From Alligator mississippiensis (taxonomy: Eukaryota; Chordata; Crocodylia; Alligatoridae), in contig NC_081826.1 of NCBI RefSeq assembly GCF_030867095.1, forward strand, positions 36,930,001-36,994,000: 64,000 nt of DNA. Direction: 5' to 3'. The notes beneath the pieces were generated by a model, which did no database searches, had not been told where the DNA came from, and was given only the letters and a program-made list of their open reading frames with translations. The translations under genes were made by a program, and so were the position numbers. The first letter of the stretch is position 1, and each line of letters begins with the position of its first letter. This document shows, piece after piece, positions 1-11,812 of the stretch.

Positions 1-3000
1 CATCAGAAAATAATATAGTTGTCACTTCTCAAATAAATGCAAAACTTACCCCTCTGACTTGGGTGCAAAGCTCTGTGAAGAAAAGTTATGTGAGTTGATT
101 TCTTCTTCAGACTGAAAAAGAAGAGGGACTTGGAGCCCCTGTCCACCTGCACACTCTTCTGGAGCTTCACATGTGCTCCAACTTGGAGACTTGGGCTAAA
201 AGGCAAGTGATAGGACTAATGAACTAGCCAAGATGGCAGGAAGACTGAAGAAGAGAACTCTATCTGTAATGGCCCTAGCTACCTCTAGTATTTAGTTTGT
301 TACCTGCTGGTGGCATTTGTTCATGACAGAAAAACATTTCTCTCTCTTTATTTTGAGAGGGAATTTTTCTCTTACTCTACAGGAAATATCTCAGGGTAGA
401 TGCTGGGATGTAAAACACTCTATAGCCCTGGTTCTCTATCCTTGGGCCCTGAATCATGGTTATGCTGGGCAGTGATTCCACAGTGCATGTAGGGTCACAT
501 CTTATCAGCTTGGGACTTTGTCATTAACTTCAGCTTTACACACCACTCTACAACCTTCACTGGTTCCTATTACTGGAAGAGGAAGACTTTCCATAAGCCA
601 TGACCCAGTTCTAGATGTTAGAGATCTCTCCCTAACTTCTCCATCTGTCCTTCACTTCAGTGAGCCTGTCACTTTTGAGTACCCTGGAGTCAAATGCCCT
701 TTGAGCTACCAGTATCTGATGAGCTGGGAAGCAACTGTGGTCCAGATCTCTATGGAAGAGGGGGAGGACTACACATGAGCTGGATACTTTGCAAGCTGCT
801 GTGAGCTGGAAAGGGGGCCTTGTCCATCAATGGCAGAGCCAGAATACTGTAAGACTCCAACCATGCGTGGAAGCTGAACAAAAAGTACTATGGAGCAAGG
901 GGGTATTATTTCTGCTTGACCTCCTCTTTATTTGGTGCAAATGAAAAGACGCAGCAATTCAAGAATGCATCAAAGGTGAAGGTTAAAATGCTCCATCTGC
1001 TGGGAAGAAAATCTCCTTCCCTGTGAACCTCCAATACAGGATAGCAAAATACAAGGCTCTGTTGCTATAACTCAAGTTTTAGGGCTTGAGGAAGACCTCT
1101 CTATTGATTAAACTGTTTGCAACAGTGGCTGTGTCCAGCTGAGCATAGCCATGTGGTATTTAGCACCACATACCACATGTTCAGCTGTTCTCTTCACTCC
1201 AAGGGAGCAGTGTGTGTGGAGGCACAGGACTGGCCCCTGGATATCCAGGGGTCAAGAAAAACCTGCAGGAAAAAGGTGGAGCAGCAATGAGAGGGCAGTG
1301 TGAGTCACTCAAAACCAGAGCTTGGCTGGCAGGAGCCACACTCCAGCTGCTGGCCAGGCTCTGGGTGGCAGCATCACCACTGCTGCAGCCCCAGAAGGCC
1401 CCCAGGAGCCCAGATAAGGCTGCTGGGGCCAGCCCAATGCTGGCTCCAGCTTTCCCGCCCCCCCCCCCCCCCACCTGGGGTAACCTGCCTCATGTCAGAG
1501 GGCACATGGATCTTAGGGTCCCACTGCTAGTTGTCCCTGGGGAACCAAACGTCCGTGCTTGTGTGAACGTGGCCAGTGGTGTCAGAGGACCCGGGCGGGG
1601 GGGTGCACAAAAGTAGTTTGCAACTACTGTCAGATGTTGTCAACACTTGCTTGGTGACCAATAGCAATGTGATTATCTTGGCTGCCAGACTTGGGGTTCC
1701 ATGGTATTTTGGCCTCTCAAGAAAAGACTTGGCTCTTGAGGACATAAAGCTATTTAGCACCAAGACTGAGGAGGCCCACTGTGCCATAGAGGACTCAAGG
1801 GCAACAGTCTCTGGGTGCTGCACAGCATGGACAACATACTGTCTTTCAGAAGTCAGCTACTGAACGATCTGTGCCCTCTTCACTAGCAGCCTACAGAAAT
1901 GGCAGTGCATCTACATGTAGCAATAGTCATACTAGACAGCTGCAGTCAGCCCATCTCGCTTCAAGCCACAAGCAACTGCTTTGATAGGACTCTTGAGAGT
2001 TTTGAACTACCTTCAGGGATCCCAAATCATCCTTTGTGGACTGCTGATGCCAGGTATACATGGACTTGTATTAGCATAGAACAGTGAGTCCTGAACATTG
2101 TCTTGGCTGGCAACACCATCCAGTTCCTTGGTGCCAGTTTTCCATCTTCATTCTCTAAACCTCTTTAGGGCCCCTTCTTGTCTCCTTGTTCCTTTCATTG
2201 GGGACAACAGAAGAAATTCCCCATCAGCACTGGGGAAAAAGTTTCTGCAACAGTTACTACCTGACAACAAAAGGAGTGATGACCTATCTTGGATTAGAGG
2301 AAGCATAACATGTTCACTGCAAGCAATCCAGGTTACTGGCAAGCCACCACAAGCTCCTCCCTGGAATCAAAAGAATTCTCTTGCATTTCTTGATATTCAA
2401 GAGGCGACTTCCAAATGGTTATTGTTCCACCACTCAGAAAATTCCTGAGGCGCAGCATAGGTCACAACCATTCTCAGTACATGGTTTTATTTCAACATGT
2501 TGAAGGATAATCACAAAGGCCCTGGTGGTGATGGCTGTCTACCTAAGATAGGATTGTACTTCAAGGTACCCATATCCAGATGGCTGACTAGCAAGGAGAA
2601 GATCTTACCGATAGGTATTTGAAAATGTTTGCCACTTCCTTCACTTGTTCAATCACCTGGACTTCATGAGGGTAAATAGTCAAAAGTAAACAGTTTACCT
2701 GTTGCAGAGAACTTGGAAAGACCACACCAGGTCACAATGTTTAACACTGTGGCTTCCTACTTCAAATCTCTCAGTTTATCTTGTGACTCCTGTTTGCACA
2801 CCTGGCAGTGGTAACACCTGATGTGCTGCACCCCTCAGCATCCTTGAAAGGATCTCAAGGCATCCCAGGGTGCTGAAGCACCTGGCTGAGAATCACTGTT
2901 TTAGAGAAATGCACCCCACCCGCCATGCCTCAGTACACAGCAAGGTAGTATGCATGTGGGCTAGCCATGTACTGGTAGCCAAGAGCATGAGGTGCACTAG

Positions 3001-3078
3001 TACTCATGGTAGAAAGTTCATAAGGATAGTACATCTCAAAGAACTCTGGTTTCTATAAGTTAGTGTTACTTTTCAGTA
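1..3078. other. Unassigned non-coding DNA
   Basis: No convincing gene. Open frames here are short, overlap on both strands and match no family I know. Small items are a hairpin with 10-bp arms CATGTGGTAT/ATACCACATG near 1150-1179 and a C-run at about 1458-1472. Confidence 0.5.
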
Positions 3079-3330
3079 TCATATTTTCTCATATGCTCTC
3101 TTCCTCCTCCCCCCCAGACATGCATGTTTTAGGAAGAGAGAATAAAGTGTGGGGGAAAGATTTCCCTGGAGTCTTCCCTGACAGCCCAGCTTACCCTGGC
3201 TGAATACCCAATGGGGATTCCCTTTGGTAGTGGCACTGCCCCTGCTCACTCCACCCCCAAATTCCAGGCCCCTCCAGGAGCCCTGTGGGTTGGATGATCC
3301 AATTCCATGAGCCTGATCACAGTACCTACC
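3079..3330. mobile_element. Diverged copy of the 7477-8301 MITE (one end clear)
   Basis: After a TA dinucleotide the sequence CATATTTTCTCATATGCTC, then ACATGCATGTTTTAGGAAG, aligns with the inverted right end of the element at 7477-8301. The far end is only weakly visible, so its limit is approximate. Confidence 0.45.
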
Positions 3331-4044
3331 TGTGGGCCATATCTTGGATACCTCTGTAATAGGATAATGTGCCAAATTAACACATCTGTGTGTATACAGT
3401 CACAATATGTGAAGTCTCATTTCCTACACCTATGTGTGCATGAACTTGTTCAACACTGCTTCTCAGGCCTGATATATACTCTTGTGCTTCTATTTAAATG
3501 TAGGCACAAAGAAATGCATAAAATCCTGAGAGGCGGTGTCCTCTAGCAATTGTCTCCTGATATCACAACATCAATTTTCAGGAAAACTGTTCCCTATCGT
3601 GCATGGCTTTAGGTTATAAACAGATGTAACAACTGCATCAAAAGCAAAAGATACTGCTAGAAGCTGTTACCATGGAACAGTTACATCTGCACAGGAGTGT
3701 AGCAAAAGTGCTCCAACCTTAACCCTCTTTCAATCCAGGTTAAAGTTGGGGTGATTTACCTAATTTATGTTGCTGCAGGCTCATGCAGACATCATACTTG
3801 GATCACAACTGCTGCATCCTTCTAGAGCAGCCAAGATGCATTTGTATGTACTCTCCTCTGGGTGTCCTCATATCGCTCTCCACTAGGGGTCACAGTTTTA
3901 CTTGTAGAGAGTTTTACTCTCATTCAGAGAGGTATGAGCCTTTATAGGTAACAGCCTATTTTGTCAGATACTGTATTTCATGACAAAGTAGGCTGTTGCC
4001 TTCAGAAGCTTATGTCTCTCTGAGTTTGTTTCTAAAGGCATTTA
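3331..4044. other. Unassigned non-coding DNA
   Basis: No gene, RNA or repeat recognised. Confidence 0.4.
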
Positions 4045-4377
4045 TACACGTGCTTCACGGGTGGGGGGGGGAGGAGGAGGGGGAGCGCTTTAATTAGAGA
4101 GGCTCCGAGAGCCGTTCTAATTAAAATACCCACAGTGTCTTGTATATCAATGTCCCCACATTTCAAAATGGCAGCAAACGCACTTTATCCAAAGCTCATT
4201 TGATGAGCTTTGGATAAAACACCCCTGCCACCATTTTGAAGCATAGGGATTCAGATCCATGAGACGTGGGGGGCTGCCGGAGTGTGGTCATTACCGTGCT
4301 CCAGCAGACTCGATTGATTGAGTCTGCTCGGACACACTGGGATTCCAGCGTGTTGGAGCAGTCTCCCTGCTTGTGTA
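4045..4377 (-). mobile_element. Palindromic TA-flanked MITE, copy 1
   Basis: A 333-bp element. The left end TACACGTGCTTCACGGG is preceded by TA; the right end is the degenerate inverse TGCTTGTGTA followed by CA. Inside, CATTTCAAAATGGCAGC faces GCCACCATTTTGAA, and the centre is a perfect palindrome (CCAAAGCTCAT-TTG-ATGAGCTTTGG). A relative in the opposite orientation lies at 42476-42791. It has no coding capacity. The TA duplication suggests Tc1/mariner-type mobilisation, which is inference. Confidence 0.7.
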
Positions 4378-5384
4378 CAGGCTCCCGAAGGTTTTGCTCT
4401 GTCCTGCTTTCTGCCAGCTTTACTTGTATTACCCATTTCTTCCTGTCTCCACGAAGCCCAGTCACAGACTCACTTGAAATGTTGCATTAGAATTTACTGT
4501 TTGTCTGTGGTTCCTAGCATTAAAGCATTTTGTAATGCTTTAATGCATTTTGTACATTGTATTTACCACAATGATTATAATGTGAGCTACTTGAATCCTG
4601 GACTGGCACAACAGAAGTTAATTCCTCCACCCAGATTTCTTTATTACAGAGCCAGGTCCTGCCTCTTAATGTGACTGATGTTCCTTTAGCTTCTATGAGA
4701 TATGAATTTCCTTGCAAAGCTCTGACCTGGAAACGTTTCTGGGATTTGGCATTGATACATAATGAATGGCAGTGTCAGGTCATGCATGCAATGGTGCTGA
4801 GTGCTTTGTTCTTAACCGTGCATGTTGCTCAAGCTTAGTTGTTAACCAGGCAGCAGCCTGTCCTCCTTCCTCTGCCAGAGGTCTAATGCTGCCTCCACAG
4901 TAACTCTTCCTTCTCCCATGATCCCATCAGAGTGCTAATGTATGAGATACCAGCAGTGCTAGCAGTGCTGACAATGCTAAGGGCTGCAGCATGGAAGAGT
5001 TGCATGGTAGCAGTAGAGAGAACTGGCACTGAACTCAGACACGGGCCTATCTGCCTGTTTGCTCCCTGTGCCAAAAGGCCTTTTTCTAAACAACAGCAGC
5101 GCTGATGCCTGGGCAGTTGATTCCAACATGGGTGTACATGCAGCTCTGAAGGTATAGGCTGCACCAAAGATCCTGCCCTTACGTAGGTAAACAAAGTGAA
5201 AGGTTTAAATTTAAGTACATTTGGTTTCAGTGACCACAAGATTTGTCCTGTGGAGTTCTGTAACTTGTGATTTAAACTGTCACTAGCTAGAACCATTCAT
5301 GCCTAAAATGCTGTGCCCCAGAAATTGTTGAGTGCTTTCTGCACAACAAGCTCAAAGTTATTTACACAGTGACTATGTAACATT

Positions 5385-5490
5385 GTCCCTGGACTGATGA
5401 TGGAAGACTGTAGCTCAGCAGTTAAGTAATTTGCTCCAGGACACAGTAACCCCTGTGTCCTGCCTCCCAATCCAGCACCCTGGTCACTGA
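5385..5490 (+). repeat. MIR-like ancient SINE remnant
   Basis: The order GTTAAGTAATTTGCTCCAGG, ACACAGTAA, CTGTGTCCTGCCTCCCAATC, CCCTGGTCACTG follows the MIR core and tRNA-unrelated region from memory. It is old and eroded. Confidence 0.45.
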
Positions 5491-6083
5491 TCATCCTTCT
5501 TAGCGGTGGATTACCATCCCATGCACTCTCCATAGAGGGGATAAAAATGTAACAATGCCCTTACACACAAATGAAATGGTCATTGTTATGCCATGTTCCC
5601 TGAAGGTGGTTCCAGATTAATCTTTTCCTCTCACCCATAATTTTTAATTCCCTCCCTTCCCCACTCCAACAACACTGCTGTCTTAGAGCCTGAGCCAAAG
5701 AAGGGCTGACTGCCTGCACAGCTCCCGTTTAAATCAGTTGGAGATGTCATGCTTGTACTCCTCAGAATCAGGCCACTCCTGAGGTGTGCAAAAATTTATT
5801 AACTGAGACTTTTCTTTGCAAAGGAAATAGCTGACAGTTTTCTTGGGTCCTTTTCTTTTCAGACAGTTGATGTGATGTCAGGAATGTGTTTGTCTGTTAA
5901 CCAAAAGCCTCCTCAGGTCCATGGCTAGGATGCATCTGAAATGGTGTTAGTGTCACTCAGGGCACTTGTACGTGCGAAGCCATTAAACATGTACACATGA
6001 TGAAAATGTCACTTTGTATGGCTTAAGGGCGTCGCAGTATACAAATACAAGACTTTTGGGGGGGGTTTATATTACTTTGCATC

Positions 6084-6125
6084 ATTGCAAACTAAACTAC
6101 ATCTGGATATAGTTTAGTTTGCAAT
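6084..6125. repeat. Short perfect inverted repeat
   Basis: ATTGCAAACTAAACTA (6084-6099) is exactly the reverse complement of 6110-6125, with a 10-bp spacer. TTGCATC outside the left arm and AGTGCAA outside the right arm extend the pairing imperfectly. Confidence 0.85.
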
Positions 6126-7476
6126 AGTGCAAATTGCAATGATACAGCTGTCAGCTTGCCTGCTGGCCACGGGAGAGGCAGGCAGGAGCCACAGAAAAAA
6201 AGGATCAGGCCCCTTGCCGCTTTGTCTTCAGCAGGCACCTGCTGAAAGCAGAAGTGGTGAGTGGCTCGGTCCTTTTTTCTTTTTGGTGGAGCCTGCCCAC
6301 CTCTCCTGCAGCCGGGGGGAGAGCTGCTGTCAAGCTGAGCGGCCCCTGAGCTGTGGTGGTGGTGCCCCCTGCGCCCGCCCAGGTGGGCTGCTAGCAGGCC
6401 TGGTGCTGCCTCAGTTCAGGGTCAGGGAACAGTTGGATTGGGCCGGGTGCTGCCTCCGTGCTGGGGGCATAGATTAAATCCCCAGTACAAGCACCCTTAC
6501 TGCCCAAGGCTCTCTCTTCTAATGACACATTGTGAATCATGTCCTACAAAGGATCCCTACCAACAGCAAGACCTTTCTGGTTTTCAGAGACATTCAGAAA
6601 CCAGTCATTGGTCTCTATTGCTTATTTTCTGCAGGGTTCTGCTGAGGGGATCAGTCTGTCAGCATGCTGTTCCAGCACTTCTAAAAGTGGTTTGGTTTCC
6701 GTTTCCTGCTGATGTAGGAAAGAAAAGCTTCCTTTGGAAGGGAGAATCCAGTTTGGGGGGAAATCTGTTAAGGTGTCACCCTGTTCTCTCCATATTATGC
6801 CTCTGTCTAGACCGCATCTTTCTTTCTCTCCAACTCCTTTCATTAACTCTTTATACCAGAGGCAAAGGTACAAATATGGGGAATGTGTTGTCTTGTCCTT
6901 TGATGAACCACTGCTGCAAATCCTCTCCTGCCAGCATCAGTTCATACTCTTACTCAGCACTAATCAAAGAACCTCCCCTGTGAATCACAGCACTCAGCTG
7001 GCAGTCTGACTTAACAAAGAGGCGGGCGCTGCACCACCAGTGGCAATAGCAACTGTGTAAAGAAAGGGTCAGTGAACCCTCCAGAACAGGATTCTGGGAT
7101 GAGAAAAAGAGATCTCAGACTTTCCTTATTTTCTTTCAGCTCCTACTCTAGGGTCACCTGCTGTTCCCGTCTTCTCCCTTCTTCTCTCCCTTTGTTGTTG
7201 ACTACTCTGCTGTCTTCTGAGATCTGAATCTAATTTCCCACTACACCCTGTTGCTGGGTGACCTGCCCTACTCACCCTGTTTTAGCCATGCCAATGACTC
7301 ACAAGTCTATCTTTTCATTGCCACGGTTTTTTTTAAGTCCAACCTCCTGCCTCCATCTACTCTGCTATACCTGATCATGGATATTCAATCCCCACTCAGC
7401 TTTGACACAGTGAAAATTGACCTTCGCATCTCTTCTCCCTTTCTTCACCACCATCTTCCTGGTGCACAGATTACTA

Positions 7477-8301
7477 CCATATTTTCTCATATACTATATG
7501 CACCTTTCCCCAAAAAAATCAGCTGCTGAAAATTGGGGTGCGTGCCTCAAGCAAGGAAAGACTGCTGAACTCCACATGCTCACTTCACTGGCCCCAGTCC
7601 CACATCCACAGGATTACTTCCCCCTGCCCCCATTTTACTTAGTTAAGGGGACACTGTCAAGATGCAGCTGGACAGATGCTGTGCTGCTGCAGATTCTGCT
7701 TCTGAGTCTGTAGCACAGTCTGCAGCAGCAAAGCGTCCACCAGTAGCTTGAGTGTCCCTTTAACTATGTGAAACCCAGGAAAGGGAAAATAACCCTGTGT
7801 ATACTGGATGGGAGCAGTGCAGTGAGCACACGGGGCTCCCCAGATGCTGGCTCTGGACAATAGGAGCCCTGTATGCTCACTGCATATAGTTACTTTCCCT
7901 TTCTACCAGTTGCATAACCAGGAGCAGTGAAATGAGAAGGCCATCAACCCCACACACCAATTAAAAGGGTGCCAGACTGGCACTCCCTGGGGTGCCCATG
8001 CTAGGGGAAGGGGGGAGGGTTGTTGCAGAGCTGTGTGCAAGAAGCCCACACCAATATGGCCAGTGCCAGGTGCCAATGTCCCAGGCACAGCTGCCTGAGA
8101 CCATGCTCAAGCAATCACCAGAAAGCAGGGAGCCTGGGCCAGGGCAGGTAAGACTCTGCCCCCCTTCCCCTTTTTAAGGTGTTATGTACTTTGTAACTTG
8201 AATACCAGTATTTGCAAGGAAAAGTTTTTTTCCTTCATTCTGCCTTCTGAAAACAGGTGCATGTCTTATTTGGGGAGGGGGGATTATGTGAGTAAATACA
8301 G
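7477..8301. mobile_element. Palindromic 825-bp MITE with TA flanks
   Basis: TA plus CCATATTTTCTCATATAC opens the left end. The right end AGTAAATACAG plus TA is its degenerate inverse, and both ends continue with ATGCACCT-type text. Inside, about 7570-7680 and 7725-7845 form long imperfect inverted arms (for example TTAGTTAAGGGGACACT facing AGTGTCCCTTTAACTA). No transposase is present. It is probably mobilised by a Tc1/mariner-like enzyme (inferred from the TA flanks). Confidence 0.65.
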
Positions 8302-8576
8302 TACTTCACTGTCATTTCTCTGCATCTCCAGTGTCACCAAATCCTGACAATATTTCCCCTTCACAGTATATACAACTTAAAGGAGTTCCAACACTTCTGT
8401 TCCTGCAGCTGGGAAGCTTCTCCTCCAGGCCTTGGTTATCTCCTGCTTGACAGATTTAAGGTTCTCGCCAAAATCTTCCATCTCTGTGACTGCTCAGCCC
8501 ATGTGTCAGGCACTGTTCAGCTGAGTGTGGGTAGATCAGGAAGGATCTCATGACCCTGACACTAGCAGGCTCTTTG

Positions 8577-9097
8577 ATTCATAGATTCATAGATGTTAGG
8601 GTCAGAAGGGACCTCAATAGATCATCGAGTCCGACCCCCTGCATAAGCAGGAAAGAGTGCTGGGTCTAGATGACCCCAGCTAGATGCTCATCTAACCTCC
8701 TCTTGAAGACCCCCAGGGTAGGGGAGAGCACCACCTCCCTTGGGAGCCCGTTCCAGACCTTGGCCACTTGAACTGTGAAGAAGTTCTTCCTAATGTCCAA
8801 TCTAAATCTGCTCTCTGCTAGCTTGTGGCCATTATTTCTTGTAACCCCCGGGGGCGCCTTGGTGAATAAATACTCACCAATTCCCTTCTGTGCCTCCGTG
8901 ATGAACTTATAGGCAGCCACAAGGTCGCCTCTCAACCATCTCTTGCGGAGGCTGAAAAGGTCCAGTTTCTCTAGTCTCTCCTCGTAGGGCTTGGTCTGCA
9001 GGCCCTTAACCATACGAGTGGCCCTTCTCTGGACTCTCTCCAGGTTATCCGCATCCCTCTTGAATTGTGGCGCCCAGAATTGCACGCAGTACTCCAG
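8577..9097 (-). mobile_element. CR1 LINE, 5'-truncated 3' end
   Basis: On the minus strand it codes the C-terminal end of the CR1 reverse transcriptase ORF (LEYCVQFWAPQFKRD ... [20 protein letters not shown] ... FKRRLDEHLAGVI). The short 3' UTR and the ATTCATAG-type tail follow at about 8577-8593. The frame is open through 8666, so it is fairly young. It begins abruptly at about 9097, which is the usual CR1 5' truncation. Confidence 0.93.
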
Positions 9098-9841
9098 TAT
9101 ATTACAAAGCATTCCAGTTTCTTTGCAGAATTAAAAAAAACCAAAAACCCCCCCTATTTTTTGCTTCCTTCTGATTAAAAGGAAAGCATGATACAAGGAG
9201 AAATGGCAGCCACTTGGAAGGGGAAAATTAAAAAAAATAGAGAAATGCTGTGAAGTAGGTGTGCACCGATATATCGGCTATTTGATCAACACTGATAAAA
9301 GGAGAAATAATGTTATCGGCTACTGACTTTTTTTGGTTGTTCTAGCTGATAATCACAGCTACGTGCCCGGAGTACCCTGGTGATCATAGTCCGATCCCCA
9401 TGCCTAGCCGCCAGCCTAAGATCACACCAGACTACAGGTTCTGGTGAGAAGAGGGAGGGGGCGATGGGGAGTTGTCACAGGGCACTGCACTCAGCAACCA
9501 AGGGGCAATAGCTGCTGCTGCTAGAGGACCTATTGCCAAGTGCTAAAGCTGGGCCCTCAGAGGCTGATCAGGTCATTTCTGTAGCACTGCTGCACACTGC
9601 CATTGGATCCGTGTGTTTGGGGTACAAATCTATGGCAAAGTGCAGTGCAATACAGCCATACCTGGGCTAGCTTAAGTAGCAGGAGCAATGCAGCCTCATT
9701 ACCACAGTTTTCTGCACAAACACAGCCCTAATTAGCCTGGACAAAGTGGCTGACTAAAACAGCTACACTACTTCTAGTAACAAAGCTAGTTAATTCAGAG
9801 CTAGCCAAAGTACCTCTATATGGTACTGCATTGTGCCCTAC
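9098..9841. mobile_element. Non-coding DNA with one end of a hAT-like element
   Basis: At about 9258 the text GTGTGCACCGATATATCGGC and the following 150 bp match the element end at 9903 (GTGCACCAATATATTGG, TTTTTTTGGCTG). This is the end type of some hAT elements with TAGGGGTGCACCGATA-like termini, as I remember. The other end was not found. The rest, 9480-9841, is unassigned. Confidence 0.4.
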
Positions 9842-11450
9842 AGGTCAGAGGCAGATTAAAATATATTGAGGCCCTGGCCAGACACAAAATTGTGGGCTCC
9901 CTCTAGAGGTGCACCAATATATTGGTTGTATATCAGATTGGCACTGATGAAAGGAAAATTAACATTATTTGGCCATCAGCTTTTTTTGGCTGGTGTAGCC
10001 AATTAATGTCACTGATAAATGCCCCATGTGTGCAGCCGGGCAACTTGGAGAGCAGTTCCCTGCCAGTAAGTCTGATGGGGAAGGGATGTGGGGGAGAGAA
10101 GGGTGTGGGGGGGGGGCAGATGGAGGCCCCCACTTTGAGGGAGGGAGTGGGGCAGGGGCAGGCGCTGCCCAGCCAGGGCAGTGAATAGGACCCTGAGGTG
10201 GGGTGCAGGACAGAACCATGGACAGTTAATCCAGGGGACATGGGGATGGGGACAGGGAGTGGCTCCCTGCCACTGTTGGCACTTCTGGAGCAGGCATGGG
10301 AGGCATGTGTGCCCTGGATTTGTGCGTGGGGTGAGGATGGGCTGCCTGCTGTGGGCTCGGGGCCAGGGGCTGTGCTGGCCTCTTCCCAGTGTGGGGGCTG
10401 GACTGGGGCTACACTTGGGGCATGCCGGCTCAGCTGTGCAGGGTGAGTGGCGGCGGCAGCAGTGGTGCTGGGAGGGATGGCTACATGGGGGCTACAGGGA
10501 ATTTGGGAGTGGCTATAGCCCCCTCTAGCGCCACCCCTGCCCAGGGCACTCTGCTCTGCTGCCTTTCCCTCAGGAGCCCCCCACAGAGTGCCCCAAGCAG
10601 AGGTGGTGCTGGGGGAGCCCCAAATTCCCCATAGCCACACTTCCCAGTGCCACTGCCACTGCCCACTCCATGCAGCTAAGCCTGCTGCACCCCCACCCAC
10701 TCTGAGCACAGCCCTGGCCCAGCCCCCACACTGGGAAGAGGCCAGCACAACCCCTGGTCTGAAGCCTGCAACAGACAGTCCACCTTGCCCCATTCACTAG
10801 TCTGGGAGGGCATGTGCCCCAGGAGGGCACATGCCTCCCCCGGGGGTTTGCACAGTGGCAGGGAGCCACCCCCACTTCATGCTGTCCTGCTCCCCCTCTC
10901 CCTATCCCCCACAAACCTCCTGGACAAGACTCCTGTGGCTCCATCCCACTCCCAGCCCCAGGTCCTATTCACTACCCTGGCTGGGTAGTGTGTGCCCCTG
11001 CCCTGCCCCACTCCCTCCCTCACCATAGTGTCCACCAATGTCCTCGATCTCCCTCACTGTAGCGTCCCCATGCCTCTTCCCTCCCCCGTGCCCCTTCTCC
11101 CACACAGACTTACCTGCAAGGTGCTGGCTGCCTGACTGTATTCCTGGCCACATGCATGGCAGCACCTTTACTCTTGCAGGTTCCCTTGTGCGCCCCTGCT
11201 GCTGATTGGTGGAGGGGCCGCACTTGCGGTTTGCTCCTTGGCAGGGAAGTGAAAGCTAGTTTTAAACTTGGTGCCATTATTGTCTCCCTGCCACTGATTG
11301 GCTGAGGGGCCTCAGTGGTCCTGCTGCTTGCTGCTCACCAGCCTGGAGCAAAAAACAGAGTCAGGTTTAAAACTGTGGCTTTAGCTTCCCTGCCAATGAG
11401 CAGCGAGCCACAAGCAGGGGCGCTGGCTGGCCTGGGTGTTAATCCACCTA
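9842..11450. mobile_element. GC-rich palindromic DNA-transposon block
   Basis: From 9903 there is a hAT-like end (TAGAGGTGCACCAATATA), then GC-rich DNA in which about 10048-10560 is an imperfect inverse of about 10572-11135. Matching pairs include CAGTGAATAGGACC at 10180-10193 and its inverse near 10970. The outermost text AGATTAAAATATATT near 9850 and TTAATCCACC near 11440 may be ends of an outer element into which the hAT-like one inserted. The long open frames on both strands here follow from GC richness and the palindrome and are not genes. Confidence 0.45.
11242..11395. repeat. Inverted repeat, 28-30-bp arms
   Basis: GGCAGGGAAGTGAAAGCTAG followed by TTTTAAAC (about 11242-11269) faces GTTTAAAACTGTGGCTTTAG followed by CTTCCCTGCC (about 11366-11395), with a few mismatches. 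Confidence 0.6.
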
Positions 11451-11664
11451 TGCTGCAGGTGTACCCTTTTACTTAAACCCTAGCTCTTGGCTTTAACAAG
11501 CAGCTGAAATAGGGTGGGAGAAGAAAACACATAGATAGAGCTGGATGGGAAGCAGTTCTCCTTGCCTAAGAAAGTTTTGAGATTTAAACAAGTTTTTGGT
11601 TCTACCTCAGGACAAGCCCAAGATCATTTGTAGATTTTGGTTAAAAAAAAGACACAGCCCGGAA

Positions 11665-11812
11665 CAGCCCATAGTTAGGCCTTCGCCTGAGGCAGGAGAC
11701 CAGGATTCCAGTCCCTGTTTTGCCCAATTTAGAACAGGGACTTGAACCAAAATCTCCCACATCGCAGCTGAGCGCTCTGACTACTGGGCTGCTAGCTGCT
11801 ATTCCAAGGCCT
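11665..11812 (-). repeat. tRNA-like inverted pair (SINE-like)
   Basis: On the minus strand AGCCCAGTAGTCAGAGCGCT resembles a tRNA D-arm with A box, and GGTTCAAGTCC (11738-11748) a T-arm B box, at tRNA-like spacing. The plus strand just left of it carries a weaker inverted version (AGCCCATAGTTAGGCC ... GATTCCAGTCCC). It is not a tRNA gene, because the acceptor stem is not closed. A tRNA-derived SINE or pseudo-tRNA is likely. Confidence 0.45.

Larger units (their letters stand above)
4378..7476. other. Unassigned non-coding DNA with an ancient SINE trace
   Basis: No gene recognised. Around 5390-5490, GTTAAGTAATTTGCTCCAGG and the following text resemble a MIR/CORE-SINE 3' region. A small hairpin lies at 6084-6125. 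Confidence 0.4.

Noticed and set aside
1576-2448. Possible decayed gene or element (three successive open frames)
   Set aside because: The translations read as ordinary protein-like text, but I recognise no family, and frames, splice sites and repeats do not connect them.
9933-10793. 286-codon open frame on the minus strand
   Set aside because: It lies in a GC-rich palindrome with equally long frames in other phases; low-complexity Pro/Ser/Gly text and no known domain.
11730-11812. A functional tRNA gene
   Set aside because: A- and B-box text is present, but the acceptor stem and anticodon arm do not pair properly.
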